Source: Cristatella mucedo | Taxonomy: Eukaryota > Bryozoa > Phylactolaemata > Cristatellidae | DNA length: 64,000 nucleotides | Reading direction: 5' to 3' | NCBI GenBank assembly: GCA_009760855.2 | Contig: WPIO01000271.1 | Location: forward strand, 86,001-150,000 | Shown: piece after piece, positions 49,621 to 60,307 of the stretch | Position numbering within the stretch: the first letter of the stretch is position 1 | Layout of the letters: the number at the start of each line of letters is the position of its first letter | Position numbers and translations under genes: made by a program | Notes under the pieces: generated by a model | Databases searched by the model: none | The model's input: only the letters and a program-made list of their open reading frames with translations | What the model was told of the DNA's origin: nothing

Positions 49621-51165
49621 AATAATAAAAAAAATAATAATAATAACACACTTGATAAAGCGCCCTCAGAGAGCTCAATCTCGTTCTAGGTGCTTTGCAT
49701 TTGCCGCAAAGGAATTATGATAGGATGATTAGTGGTAAAAGGCTCGATATAAAACGAGTATAGCATGATTATACGTGAAATGCACAGGCATGCAATTTAG
49801 ATTAGTGGCAGCATGCACAGTGTCAGCACACACAGGCACATGAAAAGACGAATCACAGGGACCCACTAATGCTAAATAAATAGGTGTGTTTCTAATTACT
49901 TTTTAAATGTGGTAAAGTCAAGGGATGTTTTGACGGTAGTCGGGAGTGAGTTCCAGACTTTGAGAGCATACGAACTAAAGGCACGGTATCCATAAGATTT
50001 GAGGTTTGTACGAGGTATAGGTAAACAGTTAGATTCCGAAAAGCGTGTGGTACGATGCTTAGTCTGGTCGTGGAGTAGATCTGATAGGTAGGCTGAAGCC
50101 AAAAGAATAAAGGGAATTGAAAGTGAGTGACAAAACTTTAAAGTCAATGCGTTGCTTGACTGGTAGCCAGTGCAGGTCGGCAAGAAGTGGTGAGATGCGG
50201 CAACAGCGACTCTCACGACCGACGAGCCTAGCTGCAGAGTTTTGCATCAGCTGTAAGCGTCTGATTGCGCAAGATGGTAGACCAGCAAGCAGTGAGTTAC
50301 AGAAATCAAGACGGGATGTCATAAATGCATGACCAACTTAGATATAGTATACCTGTCTAAACAAGCCCGAATTTTAGAATCGTTATGCAGCTGAAAGTAG
50401 GCAGACTTGATTGTGGAGCTGATGTGGTCGTCTAACGAAAGGTAACTTTGGAACAAGAGACCTAGATTTCGTGCAGATTCAGCAGGAGCGAGCGCTAGCC
50501 TTTCCGATTTCTAAATTACACTTGGCTTTCCCATAAACTAGTAAGTTGTTTTTATCATCATTCAATTTAAGAAAATGTGCTGCCTTCCATGTGCGGATGT
50601 CATCAATGCATACTGCAAGGGAGTTGAGAGAAGTCGAGGTGCTGGAAGACTGGGAGGGATAAAAGAGAATGGACAACTGAGTGTTATCCGTATAAAAGTG
50701 AAAGCCTAGATTGTGCTTGGCAGTCACAACGGCAAGAGAAAGAGTATACATTGTGACAAGAACAATACCAAGCACGAAGCCCTGAGGTACCCCATTTTTC
50801 AGAGGCTCCTCTGATGATCTTTGTTGATTCACATCAATGTTCTGGAGTCTCCCACTGAGATGTATCCCACCAGAACCATTGCAATGCAGTACCATTAATG
50901 CCTAGGCGAGATGAGAGGCACTCAAGAAGGACTTGGTGATCGATAGTATCCAAAGCTGCCGAAAGATTGAGAAAAACAAGCAAAGATACTCTACCCTTGT
51001 CTGCATTCCTAAGTAAGTCGTTGTAAACCCAAAGCAATGCTGACCCTGTGGATAGATTAGCTCTATTCAGATGAATTATATGTGCTGTTCCAGTCAGGTT
51101 TCTCAAATCAGCTGGTGATTGGCCGGTCGTCAATACTACCTTTCTCTGAAGTTGATTGCCAGATT
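49617..51165 (-). mobile_element. LINE family A, longest copy (1.5 kb), inactive
   Basis: Minus strand. In order: an N-terminal palm segment (about 51133-50834) with LLVFLNLSAALDTIDHQVLL, a PQGFVLGIVLVTMYTL block and a degenerate YTDN box in place of YADD (50895-50479), the thumb-type [13 protein letters not shown] and [20 protein letters not shown] (50322-50059), KVWNSLPTTV (about 49935) and the 3' module with (AAT)n tail at 49617. Frameshifts between the blocks and the altered catalytic box mean no activity. Motif order is L2/CR1-like. Confidence 0.78.
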
Positions 51166-52054
51166 GGCTTGAGGATTAACTTACCCGTCCGTAGTATCCG
51201 ACATTTAGGATGTGTGCTGTAACGGTAGCTGCAGTAAGCTAGCAGGGCATAAACCGACAGGCACTTCGAGCAATGGTAAGCGGAGAACGACTTAAAAGAG
51301 ATCCATTTTAACTAGGGCTCTACATACTGTAAGTGACTTATTATTAGTATTATCGTTGTTCTTTGGCAACAAAAACGGCAAGTGTGAAACCTTACACGCA
51401 AAACGTGCGCTAGCTGAGACCGTGCCTCAGCGCAATCAAGCGTTGTCTCACAGCGGAAGCTACGTACCTGTATATGAGTTGCTGCCGCGGCCCTAAAGCC
51501 GTGAGAGGTGGCCACGTGGGAATTCGGCGTAGCACTGCCTCGCGCCTGTGGTTCCTATCTAATAAAACATGGGTCAGGGGTCGATCGATGGAATTGAGCT
51601 GGGGATAGAAATGAAATATGTTTGGCCACTATGCAATATAATATAGCTCTCATTCAACCAGAACATTGAGTCCTATGTTTAATTGATCGTGAATTACTAT
51701 CGATGAGAGGTTTTAAAAAACCTAGGCTTCATGGAGGCCTGCTACGGCTAAGTACGATCAGAGCCTGCGCTATAACGCCTTAGCAGAAAATTGAAGCAAG
51801 GTTAAACTCTTTGGTGAATATGGACTAGTGGTCGTGCCGTTGCCAGAATAGTTGACCTGCTAATCTTCGTCACTTGAATAGTTGGAAGCTGGAATCTTCA
51901 CTAAGCGGGGCATTCCGTGGCCAGCGCAAGTAAACTTGAGGAGCAGAGTCTCTAACCTTGGAAGCCAAATTCACTCCTGATCCTTAGGAGGGAGAGATGT
52001 TAAGTATAGGATGCATCGCCTGTACGACTGGCGTCGTCAATAATAAGTAATAAT
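51166..52054. other. Nothing recognised
   Basis: Between a LINE and a SINE. No frame or repeat supported. Confidence 0.55.
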
Positions 52055-52218
52055 AAAGTCATCTAATTAAAGGGCCTTATTTATATAGCGGCAGAAGCAC
52101 CTTAATGGCTATCGCCTCTGCTTGAAGTGGGCAATAAAGGATTGCTCACTGCAGGACTCAAACGTACGATCAGATTCGTGAAGAGCGAGCATCTTACCCC
52201 CTAAGCTATAGTGGTCTC
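52055..52218 (-). mobile_element. SINE type 1 copy (tRNA-derived)
   Basis: Head complement CCCCCTAAGCTATAGTGG and GCAGGACTCAAACGTACGAT; body TGGCTATCGCCTCTGCTTGA, end AATTAAAGGGCCTTATTTAT. Matches 31433-31605. Confidence 0.62.
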
Positions 52219-52789
52219 CAGCAGCATTAGCTGTTTGTGACCCTGTTGTTACCGAGTGGTCCCCAACAGCGCGATCTCAGTGACTCTGAACTGTCCGACG
52301 CGTTAGCCACTTAGGATGATGGTCAAACCAGTAGCTAAGCCTAAAAAGGGGCCGGCAGCTCTCCTTGTGGCTAAGAAAACCCGTCAACATATTCACCTCT
52401 TAAATACACTCATGCCAGCCAAGACGACTGCATCGTTAAAAGTGTATCATCTAGTATCGAGAATGCAGCCTAGGCTATTTATTCGAGCTGTGCCTGTTTT
52501 AAGTAGCTGTGCCTATTTATTAAAACATTATATAATATACATAGTATTTAGTATTATGTGGTATTTATTATTTTATTATGTATTTAGTCGCTCAGGCACA
52601 TTCGAGTGCTATTTTTAATGAGGCGTCTAAATCAGCGAAGTTTAACTTTTAATTTATAAACAAGAAACAAATTTATCAGCTCCTCGCCTACGCCACGTAC
52701 CTACTATAGGTCTTCACTTCAGCCAAGCCCTTGCCTAGACAAATGCACTCCTAGGTAATTAAGTTTTGCATGACAATTATACCAAAAAT

Positions 52790-53740
52790 AATAACAATTG
52801 AAATGTTTGTATAGCACTATGAGAAAGCTAAATATTTTTGTAGGCACTGTGATCTTGGAGTAACGGTAGGAAGCATCTCACACCGTTAATGGCATAGGTC
52901 GCAGTGTCAGCACCCATAATCGCACAAAGGTCAATTCATATGGACTTAGCAAATGCTGCGAGGAACGTTTGCGCATTTAACTTCTTTTAAAATGTCGTCA
53001 ACTCAGGGGATATCGTGAGGACAGTCGAGGTTGAGTGCCAAACTATGGGAGCTAATGTCTTCGAAAGATGCTATATATATGTATAAATAAAATAAAATTT
53101 TAAATTAAATAAATAAATATAAATAAATAAATAAATATATATATATATATATGCGAACGAAAGTCTTTAAAGGATTTTTAGGCTGGTTTTGAGTCACACC
53201 AATAAGATATGAGTCAGAATAGCGGATGGTACGATGCCAATCACGATTGGACAGTAATTTTGATAAGTAGGTTGGAGCCAGAGAATGAATGAAAGCAAAC
53301 GCGACAGAGAAAGCCTCGAAGTTGATAGGCTGCTTGATTGAGAGCCAATAGAGGTCGGTGAGAAGTGGTGCGATACGGCAAATTTCACGCTCGTGACAGA
53401 CAAGCCTGGCGGCAGGGTTCTGCACTGCTGCTGTAGGTGCCTGATTTCGTAGGCCTGAAGACCTGTAAGCAGTGAGTTACAGATGTCGAGACTTAATGTC
53501 ACATGTGTAGGGCCCTGCTTGTGTACAGTGTCCCTGTCTAAAAAATTTTCCTTGCTTCGCAGCTGAAAGTTGGAAGACTTGACTGTGGGGCGCTGGCGGG
53601 TCGTCTAGTTAAAGGTCACTTTTGAACAGCGAAAGTAGATTTCGTTGAGATGCCACGGGAGATAACGCTGACAAAGCCAATTGCGAGCTCGTTAAGCTAT
53701 TCAATTTCTGAGTCACACTAAGTTTGCTCATAACTTGTTA
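52790..53740 (-). mobile_element. LINE family A copy, degraded
   Basis: The 3' module is weakly kept (TTGTATAGCACTATGAGAAA). C-terminal polymerase segment at 53105-53502: NPAARLVCHEREICRIAPLL, DLYWLSIKQPINFE. An AT-rich insert (TAAA/TATA repeats, 53085-53152) interrupts it. Confidence 0.62.
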
Positions 53741-53997
53741 TCGTTATTGTTGTTGTCCATAAGTTGGTCATATCGTCATTTTGAGAGCGCTGGTTGGTGC
53801 TGCCATCCGGGATGTAGCTTTGAGCCAATAGAGCGTACTTGAGCGTCCTACCGAGCTGCAGCGAAATCCATCTGTCCATTTTTAGTACGACAAGCCGCGT
53901 ACGAGGCCATTTTAAAAAAGTCACGGGAAAGCACTGGTGGCAGCAGCGGACGCACCGCCTGAGGGCGGCTGATGCGACGGTTGCCCTTCGGCGCGCA

Positions 53998-54213
53998 GCG
54001 AAAATCCAAGCTTCAGCGAAAATTCAAGCTTCAGCGAAAATTCAAGCTTCAGCGAAAATCCAAGCTTCAGCGAAAATTCAAGCTTCAGCGAAAATTCAAG
54101 CTTCAGCGAAAATTCAAGCTTCAGCGAAAATTCAAGCTTCAGCGAAAATTCAAGCTTCAGCGAAAATTCAAGTTTTAGCAAAAATCCAAGCTTCAGCGAA
54201 AATCCATGCCTCG
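53998..54213 (+). repeat. 18-bp minisatellite, 12 units, open in frame
   Basis: The unit GCGAAAATTCAAGCTTCA (with TCC variants) is repeated 12 times with very few changes; units 10-12 are the most diverged. Because 18 is a multiple of three, both strands stay open: plus strand reads KIQASA repeats (frame 53839-54369), minus strand KLEFSL repeats. It lies about 0.5 kb beyond the stop codon of gene A, so it may fall in its 3' untranslated region. Confidence 0.95.
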
Positions 54214-54696
54214 CAGGCCAAGAGACGTTCGCACGGCGGCCGGCTGCCACTCAAACGGCGCCGGCTTCGCGCTAGCAGCGCCGCCCCGGCCGCAGCCGAT
54301 CGCTCGTCGCCCGGGCGAGACCCGCCGCCGCGGCGGCCCGCCACTCAGCCCGGCCCGCCGCGCCGATAGCCCCGCCCCACCGACTTGACGTCTCTGCGCT
54401 TGGTTTCCGCGCACGGCGGTCGGCGGCTGCGGCCAGGGTGGCTGGCCAGCGCGGCGGCGGCGGCGGCGGAGGCGAGCCGTCTCGCCGACGACGAGCCGCC
54501 TCCGGAGCGTCGTCCTACGACGGCCGGCGTCGCGCAGCGCTCATTCGACAAGAACGCGGCAGACGCCCGTCGGAGAATGATGGGGGTTCGCACTCTCGCG
54601 CATCGGCCGCGACCGCGACAGCGACGCCTGTCGGAGAATGGCGTAGCGGTTGGCGGCGCTGCGGTCGGCCAGTTAGTTGTTCGTCGACGTTTCCGG
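54214..54696. other. GC-rich 3' flank of gene A
   Basis: Immediately downstream of the gene A stop; probably its 3' untranslated region up to or beyond the 18-bp minisatellite. No poly(A) signal was identified with confidence. Confidence 0.4.
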
Positions 54697-55451
54697 CTAG
54701 CTCTCCGACGCCGCAGTCCGAGCGGCCACCGCTTCGACTGTTATCGAAGCATCGTAGACGGGCGGCTCGGTTTTACAGCCGCAATCGGGCACCGCCACCC
54801 CGTCTATTGCGATGACGACCGAGTCGTTGTTCCAGCTGATTTCCGGCTGCGGCGCTTTCGTGCCTTGGCTCGGGCTCTTCCGTTCTTGCCTCGGCCTCGC
54901 CATCGCCGCCGCCGCCATCGCCGCCACCGCTGGTGCCGTCGCCCTCGTTTTCTCCGCCAGCGCCGCAGGCGCGGATATGGCCGCCGCCGAAGTCTTCACA
55001 CGCCTCCCGCTCGCTCGATCGCCCACGTCAGGCTCCGACGCGCGGCGCCGCCGCCGCTCCTCAATCGCGCCGACCGCCGGCGGAGGGCATGGGAACCGAT
55101 TCGGAGAGCAGCCCCACGGCATTTCTCCGCCGCCGCCGGTCGCCGCTGCGTGCTGCTGCCGGTGGCCGCTGCCGCCGCCGCGACGGCGACTGTACGCCGA
55201 GTACGGTTGGAGGCTCGGCTCGTCGGTACGCGCTACCAGAGGCCCGACGGTCGCTCGCCCGAAGTCGTCTGCCGAGCTCCGCTGCGCCACCGCGTCCGCC
55301 GAGTCTCGAGCCGCCGCCGCCGGGACCGGCGCGCGGCGGCGCTTGCGCTCACTCCTGCCCGGTCGCAGCACCGCCACCGCCGCCAGAGCGGTGGCGGCGA
55401 TCACCGTCACCATGCCGATGGCCCAGACGGCGCCGCCGGCGGCGGTGGATC
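54697..55451 (-). CDS. Gene A: transmembrane and cytoplasmic-tail terminal exon
   Basis: 755 bp including the stop, about 250 residues. It is entered in phase 1 after a pyrimidine-rich acceptor (GTTTTCTTCGTTCC...GACGAG), matching the exit phase of the TSP1 exon. It opens with glycine/alanine-rich GGAVWAIGMVTVIAATALAA, a single membrane-spanning helix, followed at once by RPGRSERKRRR, a stop-transfer cluster that puts the rest in the cytosol. The middle tail is low-complexity (Ala, Arg, Pro, Gly). The last 48 residues are different: SWNNDSVVIAIDGVAVP, then a cysteine pair, TEPPVYDASI and VAARTA. This end is strongly conserved in gene B. The opposite strand is also open over most of this exon, but only as an arginine-rich shadow. 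No known catalytic domain is seen; the protein looks like a single-pass type I receptor or adhesion molecule. Family unrecognised. Confidence 0.78.
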
Positions 55452-56295
55452 CTCGTCGAAGGAACGAAGAAAACGGCGGCTCGCTGTCAGCGCCTCAGCG
55501 TCACTGCTGCTTCGGCGGCGGCGAGCGCGAAAGTGCACTCGCCTAGGGCTGCGCCACTACTTTCTGAAGGCCGCCTCCGCCTCCCCCCCACGAGCGCCAG
55601 CGGCGATAGCTCGAGCGGACGCATCCGGTCGGCGCGCGGGCGCGAGACGTCTGGGAGTGAGCGCTCGAGCGGCCGTCTATTGGCTTTCGACTCCCCCTTT
55701 CAATCCCATACTGGACGAAGGCCGGACGCCAGTGGCTGGACGAAGCCACGTTTGCGGGAGCGGCCGCTAGCCGCCTGCTGCAATCGCGGAATGCCCCGCG
55801 TGAGCCAAGAACGAGCTAGACCTTCTAGAACAACGTACCAAGAACGAGCCGGGCTAGGCCGCCTAACGAGAGAGCCGGCCGGCCGGCCGGCCAAACGCCA
55901 GTGCGGTAGCCGCGTCAAGTCGAGCCGACGCTTTGCAGTTGCAGGCTCGTCGCAGCAGCGCAGCTTCCGGGGGAATTGATGGGGAATTGCCCGTGCTCCG
56001 CCATAGCCGTATAAGTGCCAAGACAGAGATCTAGCTCCAAGAGAGCGCCATGCAAGCACTTTATTATTATTGTTATTACTAGCACCGCCGCAGCAAAAGA
56101 GGCGTGTCACGTGTCAGCCACCGCGCGATTGCGACAAGCGGGAAAGCTTTTGCTTCCCGCGGTGCGGCGGTCAGCTGCGCTGACCTCGAACGCACCGCAG
56201 TCAACCGAAAACTCGTCCGTACGACCACAACTTGAACTTGGTCAATGAAGCGCTTCAGGAAAAGTTCTGAGAACAAAAAGAATACTTGGACACTA

Positions 56296-56600
56296 GTCAG
56301 GCGCCCTCAGATAACTAAATCTATGCCTAGGCACGCAAGCCATCCTACAAAGCGTGTCATTGGCTAGCGGATACATAAGCAAGCCAATACGGATATTTCC
56401 CTCGGACCCAGCGAATGCTGGGAGGAAACGATGAGGTTGTAAAAAATTTTTTTTTAATGTTGTCAAGTCGAGAAATTTCCTGAAATTAGCAGGTAATGAA
56501 TACCAGTTTTGCAGCTCAGTGAAAGCACGACGCGCCAAGATTCGGTGCGGATGAAAGGCTCAGCTAAGCGACTCGAGTCAGATGAGTTTATCATATATCA
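56296..56600 (-). mobile_element. LINE family A 3' region, degraded
   Basis: GCGCCCTCAGATAACTAAAT, CTATGCCTAGGCACGCAAGC module, then the LQNWYSLPANFRKFLDLTTL remnant of the polymerase end (about 56430-56520). It lies in the intron of gene A. Confidence 0.55.
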
Positions 56601-56839
56601 GGTGAATCATGTGATTGTACCACGCGAATCGTCGTGGGATCGCGCCACGTGAACCACGAAGAGGAAGGATTTCCGACGGATGCGGCGGAGCAAGCATTTG
56701 AGAATGAAGAGACCTAAAAGCGAGTAATGAAGAAACTTGCTGTGCACTGGGTGCGCTGCTTGAAGCTTGAAGGTTGGCAATAATGGGTGTACAACCGTTG
56801 TCAACTGTACCGCTCATGATAGAAAATATATAGTAATAA

Positions 56840-56990
56840 TATAATTCATTTGTACAGCGCCCCAAGAGAACTTAATCGCTATTCAGGCGCTTCACATATG
56901 CCTCGGGGCTCGAGCCCACGACATCAGCCCACGACCTCGGTCCCCGGGGCGGGCGTACCTTAACCGCTGGACCAAACCAGCTCTCCTTAA
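56840..56990 (-). mobile_element. SINE type 2 copy with LINE-like 3' end
   Basis: Read on the minus strand: GGTCCAGCGGTTAAGGTACG (A box), GTCGTGGGCTCGAGCCCC (B box), AGCGCCTGAATAGCGATTAA, GTTCTCTTGGGGCGCTGTAC, ATT tail. The partner of 31800-31940. It has a small internal duplication of the CCCACGAC segment. Confidence 0.68.
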
Positions 56991-57471
56991 TTCTGTTATC
57001 TAATTTATATTGTATTAATTCATATGATATTATTTTATGCTATATTAATTTAATACATTTACTAATTCAGCTCGGTGATAAAGGAAAGCCGCAGAGCTTG
57101 TCACCAACAGCGTGCGCCTTATTGCACCTGTTGCACGAAAGACTCGCGAATAGCGAGTTACAGTAGCATCGGTTACGCGAGCTGCAGCTGTGGCTAAGGG
57201 CTTTTATGCAGCAGCCACTATAGCGGCTGTTGCACGAAAGTTCTTGAAGAAGCCGTTACGCTTTACAGACCGTCTACGCGCCGGTCAGCAGCGGAAGCAT
57301 TTGCACAAAAAAGACTGTTGAAACGCGAAGAGGACAATGTGCACTCGAAGTGCTTAGCCACCCTAGCGAAACAATGCTTATGTTCGCAGGAGCAGACGGC
57401 AGAGCAGCCACTGCAGCTAATCCTGATGGCTGCATACAGCTGCTTTTCCCGACACTGCATCACTTTGCAGC

Positions 57472-57555
57472 AAATGTAAAGCGCCTAGAGAGAGATTAAG
57501 CTCTCTGAGGGCGCTTTATCCTGTGCATTACTACTATTATTATTATTATTATTAT
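57472..57555 (+). mobile_element. LINE family A 3'-end fragment
   Basis: AGCAAATGTAAAGCGCCTAG, AGAGAGATTAAGCTCTCTGA, GGGCGCTTTATC and a clean (ATT)n tail. Confidence 0.65.
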
Positions 57556-57854
57556 CTTTCGCGCTCAGACGACGGTCAGCGGATGAGTTGTGCGGTAAAT
57601 CGGGGCAAGCGGCGCCGTGGAAGGGAAGGAAGGTGAAGGCCCAGGTGAACGCTGCAACTAAACAGGGACGCTGACAGGTGAAAGCTAGATGCAAGACAGC
57701 TTGATAGAAGAATTGGAGATTAGAATTCTTCAGCTTTTGCGTCTGTAGAGCAAACGGCTCGGTAAGCTTTCACTGACATCGAGCTGAGATCGGAGAAGAA
57801 CGGCAGAGTACAGAGCCAATGACTTCCGGTGCGCAGATTCCCGAAAGTTTAACA

Positions 57855-57945
57855 ATAATAATAATAATAATGATAATGCACTTGATAAAGCGCCCTCAGA
57901 GAACTCAATCTCTCTGTCCTGCCACCAGGCTTAGAGAGGCCGCTC
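57855..57945 (-). mobile_element. LINE family A 3'-end fragment
   Basis: (AAT)n tail, TGCACTTGATAAAGCGCCCT, CAGAGAACTCAATCTCTCTG. Opposite orientation to the copy 300 bp to its left. Confidence 0.6.
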
Positions 57946-58244
57946 ATGATGGAATCGGTCAGCACTCGAATATATATATATATACGAAGGGCAATCATTT
58001 CGGAGTCATCTCCGCTTCCGACGAGCGCTCCTTCTTCCGAAGGCCCCTTGTACGCCACCTCACACGTTCACTCTCACCGTGACCGTCTGCGTGACAGGGT
58101 AAGGGTGCCCAAACGGCCAGATGTTTTACCTGGCGTAGGCGACGTCAAGTCCGTCAAGGTCACGGCCTGGCCTCGGCGCGGCGGACAGCCTCGCGAAGCC
58201 ACCCGCAGCAGTGCAGCGCTGAAGCAGCGAGAGCACCAGTTTAC

Positions 58245-58412
58245 CGGTGCCGCAGGTGGCCTGAGACCCGGCGCAGACGATCAGGTTGGAGCCGTCGGCC
58301 GGAGGAGTCGGGTCGCAGCCGCTCTGTCGCTGCGCGTTCCACGCCCTCGACCTGTATCCGGCGTAGGGGCCGCAGGAGAGCGAGCACGCGGACCAAGCGG
58401 TCCACGCGCATT
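58245..58412 (-). CDS. Gene A: thrombospondin type-1 domain exon
   Basis: 168 bp, phase 1 at both ends, the usual arrangement for extracellular modules. It encodes one complete TSP1 repeat of about 56 residues with six cysteines: ECAWTAWSACSLSCGPYAGY, then R-x-R-x-W, then C-DPTPPADGSN, LIVC and ATCGTG. W-x-x-W-x-x-C is the C-mannosylation/WSXW-type signature, and the cysteine before the first tryptophan marks the F-spondin-like subgroup. The acceptor is GTGCCTTGCAG and the donor GTAAAC. The open frame continues 5' of the acceptor to an ATG at 58542 with a short alanine/valine stretch, so an unspliced start with a weak signal peptide is possible. I favour splicing because the paralogue at 39956-40123 has the same exon length and an AG at the same place. 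The predicted site is extracellular, N-terminal to the membrane anchor encoded at 54697-55451. Confidence 0.82.
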
Positions 58413-58614
58413 CTGCAAGGCACCGGCGGCGTGTTGGCGGCGGTGGACGACTGCGCTGTACGACGGTGCTTTCGCTCCTCGTGGCTGCCCCCGCCGCCGC
58501 CACCGCCAGCGCCACCTCTTTAGCGATGCGGCCGCGGCGCATAAGTGAGCACTTCGATTGATCGTAAGTATCACAAGATGGATCGATCGATCGTAAGTGA
58601 TCGATTGAGTTCGA

Positions 58615-59020
58615 TCAATGTGATGGAAAATAAATCAGCTGTTCCATTTCTCCGCTTTAAGATCGTTGACGGCAGAATGTTTTGCTCTGCAGTTCCTAGA
58701 CTATGAAAAACTCACTTCCACGATTCTTACGCACCGACCACTACTCTGTTGCTGCCGACTACGGCTCATTCTTTCCAGCCGTCCTGAGCTGCAACTTCTT
58801 CTTTTGTGTTACTCACTACCTCAACTGCTATCTTGATTCAGCTATGCTTCCCACTTTCTCTTTTTTTGCTGAGATGAAGTCTATTGACTACCGAAGGCTT
58901 ACTCAAAGCCGCTGAGGCTTCGATTTCACTAAAAAAAAGCTCCCCTGCGTAACACATTCAAAGTCTTTGTGGCTTTATGTCGTTACAGACGGAGATACAT
59001 TATATTACATTGCATTACAT
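58615..59020 (+). mobile_element. LINE family B 3' part
   Basis: Starts at TGTGATGGAAAATAAATCAG (SAVPFL-type segment), continues through NSLPRFLRTDH and the Ser/Cys-rich end, and ends CGTTACAGACGGAGATACAT with an ATTACATT tail. It lies just upstream of the gene A TSP1 exon, antisense to it. Confidence 0.68.
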
Positions 59021-59557
59021 TATTGCATAATTAGCTTAGCATGGAAATGATTGATTTAATCATCTGCCAGCATCGTAGGCTCTGCTAGGAAACGGAACAC
59101 GTGCAGAAATTTGTAAAGGTAAGCATCTTTTGGGATATGCCTGCCTTTTCAAAAGTCTCTTTCCTTTTTCAGAGTCAAGCTCAATCAATCAAGTTCAATC
59201 AATCAAGCTCAGTCAAGCTTCAGTCAATCGAAGAAGATTAGCATGTGGCTTTTTGGCTAATGAGAGTATGCAAGATCTTTAAGACGTGCCTGACTACTTT
59301 CGACACCAACTTACTAGTTAGGCTATAGTCTAAAATTGCTCAGCAATTGGAAAACCAAACCCTCAAAATGGGCATGAACGTCAAGTTTCCTGTAGCATCT
59401 GCACTATTATTCTATGTGCTTAAAATACAAGAGCTGTGGGAATAAAATGTGCATGTGTCATGTAAAAAGTTCAGATACTTAATATTCCTAAGCTATTGAA
59501 CCTAGTCGTGTGTGGGCTGATTGGCTGAGCCAATGACCCTCAGCCGTCTCTACGCAG

Positions 59558-59814
59558 TCTACGATCAGCGGCGTTCGCCACATAGTACTCGCTGGTTCGC
59601 TGTTCGTCATGAAATCGAAAAAAAAGTACCCGCTGAGGAGTACGAGCCAGACGAGGAGACTGCCACGTCCGAGTTCGACCTCATCGAAGTCAGCGAAGTA
59701 GACGTGCATCTCGACGACGGCGACCTGTTCTCGGAGGAGCTGGAGGTCCCTTCCGGTGATTCAGTAGTGATAGGTCGTGTAGCTGGAATAAATGAACGAT
59801 ATAGAGAGAAATAG
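59558..59814 (+). CDS. Candidate exon encoding an acidic segment, unrecognised
   Basis: Follows the acceptor CCGTCTCTACGCAG (an earlier AG at 59543 is the alternative) and stays open to TAG at 59812. It encodes YDQRRSPHSTRWFAVRHEIE, then a strongly acidic stretch (VPAEEYEPDEETATSEFDLI, further Asp/Glu clusters) and EVPSGDSVVIGRVAG. A donor-like CCG|GTGATT lies inside, at 59755-59756. Base composition is clearly different from the LINE to its left and the repeats to its right. The short match DSVVI to the tail motif of genes A and B may be chance. No domain is recognised; neighbouring exons were not found. Confidence 0.38.
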
Positions 59815-60035
59815 CGGTACCGAAGATCTCTTCAGCGAACGATGCGTATCGTACATGCGTATACTGTATAATACACGACCGGATCAGGAAAAAACTCTTA
59901 CTATGCGGAACAATAATGGGCAGGCAGTCTGGATGTCCTGTCCCAAAGTGATAAGACCGGACGGAGCAGCTCTTCGTATGTCAGGTCTGATCACTGTCTG
60001 TCCGTCTGTCTGTCTGTCTGTCTGATCAATTTTGT

Positions 60036-60088
60036 CTGATCACTTTGGGTCAGACCTCAAAGTGATCAGACCTCAGGTCTGATCACTT
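60036..60088. repeat. Overlapping perfect palindromes
   Basis: Arms CTGATCACTTTG and CAAAGTGATCAG (12 bp, 10-base loop; 60036-60069) overlap a second palindrome with 14-bp arms around a single base (60060-60088). The same module occurs at 59941-59960 (CCCAAAGTGATAAGACC) and 59983-59994, next to a (TCTG)n run at 59996-60024. Confidence 0.93.
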
Positions 60089-60307
60089 CCAGCATGTAAT
60101 GTCGCCACAATTTGACCCTCGTTTAACAATAACATTGTAGGCAAAGTGAACCGTGCATTTCGGACGTTATGACGCTACTTGTGCCCCGAACTACTAGACT
60201 ACTCCTTTTGTAAGGCACTACTCCTCCGTCCTGGGCGGCGACGTGGTTGCGGTTGGTGCAAAGTCTCTCAGCCACGCTTGTCTCCTCGAGCAGCGGAGCT
60301 GCAATTC

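Larger units (their letters stand above)
55452..58244. other. Gene A intron
   Basis: 2.8 kb between the transmembrane and TSP1 exons; holds family A LINE fragments, a SINE and AT-rich repeats. The GC-rich state of the exon persists to about 55.95 kb. Confidence 0.65.

Noticed and set aside
53839-54369. 176-codon plus frame through the 18-bp repeat as a protein gene
   Set aside because: Openness comes from a repeat unit divisible by three; no start context, splice support or non-repeat domain.
54385-55979. Plus-strand frames of 461 and 348 codons
   Set aside because: Arginine/alanine/proline shadows of the gene A terminal exon, whose minus-strand reading has conserved sequence, splice phase and a paralogue.
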